From assembly GCF_003601985.1 (NCBI RefSeq), contig NZ_QZXA01000004.1, positions 124,001 to 188,000 on the forward strand: DNA of 64,000 nucleotides, in the 5' to 3' direction. Shown here one piece after another: positions 60,027 through 64,000 of this stretch. This DNA comes from Mesorhizobium jarvisii. Lineage in GTDB: Bacteria; Pseudomonadota; Alphaproteobacteria; Rhizobiales; Rhizobiaceae. Position numbers and translations under genes: made by a program. The first letter of the stretch is position 1. Each line of letters opens with the position of its first letter. Under the pieces are notes generated by a model. It did not search any database and was not told where the DNA came from. It saw only the letters and a list, made by a program, of their open reading frames with translations.

Positions 60027-60917
60027 GTGCCGAACGGAATCCTGCTCGCCCTGATCGCCTATGCAAGCTATTCGGGCAGCGATGCCGTTATCAAGAGCCT
60101 GGGAGGACAGTTTACCGTCTTCGAGATCGGCTTCTTCGTCACTTTGTTTGCCGGCTTTTTCCTGTTCTTCACCCGCCCGGCGGGCGAGCGCTGGCTCGAT
60201 TTCTGGCGCATGAAGCGGCCATGGGCGGTGCAGGCGCGCGCCTGGGCCGGCATCGCGTCGGGCGTGCTCAGCGTCTATGCCTTCACGCACATTCCGCTTG
60301 CCGAAGTCTACGCGCTGATCTTCCTGGCGCCTTTGCTGGTCACCATCCTGTCCACCGTCATCCTGAAGGAAAAGGTCGGCCCCTGGCGATGGCTGGCCGT
60401 GGTCGCCGGCTTTGCCGGGGTGATGCTGGTGGTGCGGCCGGGTTTTCGTGAATTGAACCTCGGCCACCTTGCCGCTTTCGTGAACGCCTTCCTCGCCGCG
60501 ACCAGCGTCATCCTGCTGCGCTCGCTCGCGCAGCAGGAAAAGCGCACCTCGATGCTCGGTGTACTTGTCGGCTACGGCCTGCTGTTCAACGGCGCCGGCG
60601 CCGCCGCCACCTCATTTGCCTTGCCGAATGCCGTACAGCTCGTCTGGCTGGCGATGGCCGGCGCCTTCACCGCGGGCGGACAATTCATGCAGCTGCTCGC
60701 CGCCAAATACGCCCCCGCCAACCGGATCGCGCCGACGCATTATTCGCAGATCGTCTGGGCGGTGATCCTTGGCGCGCTGTTCTTCCAGGAATACCCGGAC
60801 TGGCTGACGCTGGTCGGCCTCGCGATCGTCGGCGGCTCCGGCCTGCTGACCATGGTGCGCGAGGAGGTGCGGCTCGGCACCGTGCGCTGGAACCCGTTTG
60901 CGCGCACCCGGCTTTGA
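60027..60917 (+). CDS. DMT/EamA family transporter
   Basis: 296 residues, ten membrane segments in two EamA repeats (ILLALIAYASYSGSDAVIK and VLVGYGLLFNGAGAAATSF start them). The end-of-repeat motifs PLLVTILSTVILKEKVGPWRW and IAPTHYSQIVWAVILGALFF are typical. Likely exporter of small metabolites. GTG 60027 was selected with GGAAATGG upstream; the longer frame is antisense to the deacetylase gene. Confidence 0.85.
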   Translation: MPNGILLALIAYASYSGSDAVIKSLGGQFTVFEIGFFVTLFAGFFLFFTRPAGERWLDFWRMKRPWAVQARAWAGIASGVLSVYAFTHIPLAEVYALIFLAPLLVTILSTVILKEKVGPWRWLAVVAGFAGVMLVVRPGFRELNLGHLAAFVNAFLAATSVILLRSLAQQEKRTSMLGVLVGYGLLFNGAGAAATSFALPNAVQLVWLAMAGAFTAGGQFMQLLAAKYAPANRIAPTHYSQIVWAVILGALFFQEYPDWLTLVGLAIVGGSGLLTMVREEVRLGTVRWNPFARTRL

Positions 60918-60964
60918 GCCGGCGCCGGTTGCACGGTGACCGTGACCGCTGATATGCGGACGCG

Positions 60965-63427
60965 ATGACGACAAGATCCCTGCCGGAGCTTCCGGTATCC
61001 GCCGTGCTCCCGGCGCTCAGCGAAGCGCTCGGTGCCGGCAACAGCGCCGTGCTGGTGGCGCCGCCCGGCGCCGGCAAGACGACGCTGGTGCCGCTGGCGC
61101 TGCTCGATGCGCCGTGTATGGGCACAGGCAAGATCATCCTGCTCGAACCGCGCCGGCTCGCCGCCCGCGCCGCCGCGCGCCGCATGGCGCAATTGCTTGA
61201 CGAGGAGCCGGGCGCGACCGTCGGCTATGCCATGCGCATGGAAAACCGCAGCTCGGCCAAGACCCGCATATTGGTCGTCACCGAGGGCGTTCTGGCGCGC
61301 ATGATCCTCGACGATCCCGAACTGCCCGGCGTCTCGGCGGTGATCTTCGACGAATTCCACGAGCGTTCGCTCGACGGCGATTTTGGCCTCGCGCTGGCGC
61401 TCGACGTGCAAGGTGCGTTGCGGCCGGATCTCAGGCTGCTGGTGATGTCGGCGACGCTCGATGGCGCGCGCGTCGCAAAACTCCTGTCGGGCGCGCCTGT
61501 GATCGAAAGCGAGGGCCGCGCTTTCCCCGTCGATATCGGCTACGACGAACGGCCGGCCGGCGTCCCGATCGAGGATGCGATGGCCAAGGCGATCCGCGCC
61601 GCCCTTGCCGATGAGAGCGGCAGCGTGCTTGCCTTCCTGCCCGGCCAGCGCGAGATCGAGCGCACCGCCGAACGGCTGGCCGGCAAGGTCGGCGCCGACA
61701 CCGACATCGTGCCGCTCTATGGCCAGCTCGACGGCAAGGCGCAGGACGCCGCGATCAAGCCGGCGCCGGCGGGCCGCCGCAAGGTGGTGCTGGCGACGTC
61801 GATTGCCGAGACCTCCATCACCATCGACGGCGTGCGCGTCGTCATCGATTCCGGCCTGTCGCGGCTGCCGCGCTATGAGCCGGCAAGCGGCCTGACGCGG
61901 CTGGAGACGGTGCGCGTCAGCAAGGCCTCCGCCGACCAGCGCGCCGGCCGCGCCGGGCGCACGCAAGCCGGCGTCGCCATCCGGCTATGGCGCGCTGAAC
62001 AGACGGCGGCACTGCCCGCCTTCACGCCGCCCGAAATCCTCGAAGCGGACCTTTCAGGCCTGCTGCTCGACTGTGCCGCCTTCGGTGTGGCCGATCCGAC
62101 CGGCCTCGCTTTCCTCGATCCGCCGCCGGCGCCGGCGCTCAACGAGGCAAGGGTGCTGCTGCGCGCGCTCCATGCCATCGACGAGGCGGGGCGCCTGACG
62201 GAAGCGGGCGCTTCGATGCGCAAGCTCGCTCTGCCGGTGCGGCTTGCACATATGGTCGCCGAAGCTGCGCGGAGCGGCCATGCGGGCGAGGCGGCCATGC
62301 TGGCGGTGCTGCTCACCGAACGCGGCCTTGGTGGCGACGGCGCCGATCTGGAGCGGCGGCTGATGCGCTTTCGGGGGGAAAGATCGCCCCGCGCCACCGC
62401 CGCGCGGCAACTCGCGGAGAGGCTGGCCAGGCAGGTGGGTGGGACGAAAAACAGCGAAGCCGCACCCGCGGGCTCTCTTCTCGTCAACGCCTGGCCGGAC
62501 CGCGTCGCCAAGGCGCGTGGCGAGCGCGGCCGCTTCGTGCTGGCCAATGGCTCCGGCGCCATACTCGATGCCGCCGACCCGCTGGCCGGCGAGCCGTTTC
62601 TGGTCGTCGCCGACCTGCAGGGCAAGGCGCAGAATGCCCGCATCGCGGCCGCCGCGGCAATAAGCGAGGACGATATCCGCGCCACGCTGGCCGACCGGAT
62701 CGAAACACGCCGGCAAACCAGTTTCGATCGCGAGCGTCGCGCCGTGCGTGTGCGTGAGACGGTGCGCCTCGGCGCCATCACGCTCGCCGAACGCATGCTG
62801 CCGGCTCCTTCAGGCGCCGATGCCGACCGCGCCATAACAGATGCGTTGCGCGAGCACGGCCTGTCACTGCTGAGCTGGAGCAAGGAGGCCGAGACGCTGC
62901 GCCAGCGGCTGTCCTGGCTGCATCGTGGCCTTGGGTCCCCCTGGCCCGATATGTCGGACGAAGCGCTGATCGAGCGCCTCGACGACTGGCTGCTGCCCTT
63001 CCTGTCTGGGGCGGCTTCCCTGGCCGCCATCGATCCCGGTGTCGTCTCGGCTGGCCTCGCCTCGCTCGTGCCGCACGAACTGCAGCGCAAGGTCGATGCG
63101 CTGGCGCCGACGCATTTCGACGCCCCGTCCGGCAGCCATGTGCCGATCCGCTATGACGGCGAATGGCCTGTGCTTGCGGTGCGCGTGCAGGAACTGTTCG
63201 GCCTGGACCGCCACCCCTCGATTGCCAACGGCACCGTGCCGCTGACGCTCGAACTCTTGTCGCCGGCGCACCGGCCAATCCAGACGACGCGCGACCTGCC
63301 CGGCTTCTGGCGTGGCTCCTGGGCCGACGTGCGCGCCGACATGCGCGGGCGCTATCCCAAACATGTCTGGCCGGAGAATCCGCTGCTTGCCGCCGCTACC
63401 GCCCGTGCCAAGCCACGCGGGACCTAG
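60965..63427 (+). CDS. hrpB: ATP-dependent helicase HrpB
   Basis: 820 residues, standard HrpB size. Walker A APPGAGKTTLVPLAL, the DExH box as FDEFHERSLDGDFGL, VMSATLDG (motif III), SIAETSITIDGVRVVIDSG and QRAGRAGRTQ (motif VI). The C-terminal HrpB-specific region runs to DLPGFWRGSWADVRADMRGRYPKHVWPENP. Function in RNA metabolism is poorly known. Precedes the sensor kinase gene, as in other rhizobia. Confidence 0.93.
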   Translation: MTTRSLPELPVSAVLPALSEALGAGNSAVLVAPPGAGKTTLVPLALLDAPCMGTGKIILLEPRRLAARAAARRMAQLLDEEPGATVGYAMRMENRSSAKTRILVVTEGVLARMILDDPELPGVSAVIFDEFHERSLDGDFGLALALDVQGALRPDLRLLVMSATLDGARVAKLLSGAPVIESEGRAFPVDIGYDERPAGVPIEDAMAKAIRAALADESGSVLAFLPGQREIERTAERLAGKVGADTDIVPLYGQLDGKAQDAAIKPAPAGRRKVVLATSIAETSITIDGVRVVIDSGLSRLPRYEPASGLTRLETVRVSKASADQRAGRAGRTQAGVAIRLWRAEQTAALPAFTPPEILEADLSGLLLDCAAFGVADPTGLAFLDPPPAPALNEARVLLRALHAIDEAGRLTEAGASMRKLALPVRLAHMVAEAARSGHAGEAAMLAVLLTERGLGGDGADLERRLMRFRGERSPRATAARQLAERLARQVGGTKNSEAAPAGSLLVNAWPDRVAKARGERGRFVLANGSGAILDAADPLAGEPFLVVADLQGKAQNARIAAAAAISEDDIRATLADRIETRRQTSFDRERRAVRVRETVRLGAITLAERMLPAPSGADADRAITDALREHGLSLLSWSKEAETLRQRLSWLHRGLGSPWPDMSDEALIERLDDWLLPFLSGAASLAAIDPGVVSAGLASLVPHELQRKVDALAPTHFDAPSGSHVPIRYDGEWPVLAVRVQELFGLDRHPSIANGTVPLTLELLSPAHRPIQTTRDLPGFWRGSWADVRADMRGRYPKHVWPENPLLAAATARAKPRGT

Positions 63428-63453
63428 CGCTCCTCCTTTCCCGGCTGTAATCC

Positions 63454-64000
63454 ATGGCCATGATCAACATCCTGAACGCGCCCGATTTTCAGCAAAGCCA
63501 GCGGCTACGCCTCAACACGCTGATCCGGCTGCGCTGGCTGGCCATTGTCGGCCAGAGCGTTGCGGTGCTCGTCGTCGCCTATGGGTTGAAATTTCCGCTC
63601 CCGGTCAGCCTGTGTTTTGCGCTGATCGCCTGTTCGGCCTGGATGAACCTGTTCCTGGCCTTCAGGTTTCCGGCGGCGCACAGGCTCACGCCGTTCGCCG
63701 CCTTCGGCATCCTGATCTTCGACAGCCTGCAGCTTGCCGGCCTGCTCTATATGACCGGCGGCCTGACCAATCCGTTCTCGCTGCTGATGACCGTGCCTGT
63801 CGTCATTTCGGCGACGTCGCTGCCCCTGCGCCTCACCGCCATCCTCGGCGGGTTGGTGATGCTGGCGGCGACCTTGCTGGTGTTCTTCCATCTGCCGTTG
63901 CCCTGGTATGAAGGCGCGCCGCTGGCCATGCCTTTCATCTATGTCGCCGGCATGTGGATGGCGGTGCTGTCCTCGATCGCCTTCACCGCCATGTATGCCT
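63454..64000 (+). CDS. actS: Redox sensor histidine kinase ActS/RegB, N-terminal part
   Basis: The first 182 codons are present; the kinase domain lies beyond the right edge. Six membrane segments begin after TLIRLRWLAIVGQS. The ubiquinone-binding motif GGLTNPF is at 102-108, the diagnostic GGxxNPF of RegB/PrrB/ActS. The family phosphorylates ActR/RegA in response to quinone redox state and controls carbon, nitrogen and energy metabolism genes. ATG 63454 (or 63460). The cognate actR gene is expected downstream. Confidence 0.85.
   Translation, partial: MAMINILNAPDFQQSQRLRLNTLIRLRWLAIVGQSVAVLVVAYGLKFPLPVSLCFALIACSAWMNLFLAFRFPAAHRLTPFAAFGILIFDSLQLAGLLYMTGGLTNPFSLLMTVPVVISATSLPLRLTAILGGLVMLAATLLVFFHLPLPWYEGAPLAMPFIYVAGMWMAVLSSIAFTAMYA

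Noticed and set aside
1..64000. CRISPR arrays, tRNA or rRNA genes, insertion sequences, prophage
   Set aside because: Looked for repeat-spacer arrays, cloverleaf-like segments, transposase or integrase motifs; none was seen. The only dispersed repeats are the palindromic intergenic elements.

Overview
The window is high-GC DNA from an alphaproteobacterium of the order Rhizobiales, most probably Mesorhizobium or a close relative. The evidence is an exo-type acidic exopolysaccharide (EPS) locus with rhizobial gene content, recurrent rhizobial palindromic intergenic repeats, an ABC-transporter/dihydroxyacetone-kinase operon of rhizobial type, and an hrpB-actS pair at the right edge. No rRNA, tRNA, transposase, integrase or CRISPR array was seen.

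Left region (1-10.2 kb). A mercuric-reductase-like flavoprotein is cut by the window edge. It lacks the second Cys of its redox pair and overlaps the end of a glucoamylase-like glycoside hydrolase gene. Next comes a single reading frame joining a LuxR-type regulator to a short-chain dehydrogenase (SDR); one base lost from a T tract would explain the fusion. Divergent from it is an acetone-carboxylase-type operon (beta, alpha and gamma subunits) followed by a second SDR.

EPS region (10.5-44.3 kb). Genes recognised are exoQ, exoF, exoY, exoX, exoU, exoK, a UDP-glucose dehydrogenase gene, a Wzx/ExoT flippase gene, exoL, exoA, exoM, exoO, exoN, exoP and an exoZ-like acyltransferase gene. Together they cover sugar-nucleotide supply, priming, chain assembly, flipping, polymerisation, export, chain-length control, acylation and cleavage. 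Three insertions interrupt the classical order. The first is a LysR/SDR/NADP-oxidoreductase block between exoQ and exoF. The second, between exoX and exoU, is a complete lasso-peptide cluster: a 50-residue precursor, a split leader-binding protein and protease, a cyclase, an HPr-kinase-like protein and an ABC exporter, with a divergent nucleotidyltransferase gene. The third is a set of unusual sugar genes: a phosphoribosyltransferase-HAD fusion, a GMC oxidoreductase, a small Tat-signal protein and a GT4 glycosyltransferase. These could make and oxidise a ribofuranosyl residue, which fits the riburonic acid known from Mesorhizobium loti EPS.

Right region (44.4-64 kb). A propionyl-CoA synthetase gene and two small ORFs lead into a long leftward operon. 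It encodes a binding-protein ABC transporter, an ATP-type dihydroxyacetone kinase, a PEP-dependent DhaK/DhaL/DhaM system with its own HPr and EI, and an unknown 141-residue protein. The window ends with a LmbE-type deacetylase, a DMT exporter, HrpB helicase and the start of the ActS/RegB redox sensor kinase.

Regulatory layer. A short dyad, YTGC-N3-GCAR, recurs at nine intergenic places: in front of exoQ, exoY, exoX, the lasso precursor gene, a small coiled-coil gene, exoT/exoL (twice), the acyltransferase gene and the dihydroxyacetone transporter operon. It resembles the PhaR/AniA recognition sequence and may tie these units to carbon-storage status. The two most interesting systems are the predicted C-terminally phosphorylated lasso peptide inside an EPS locus and the candidate riburonic-acid pathway.
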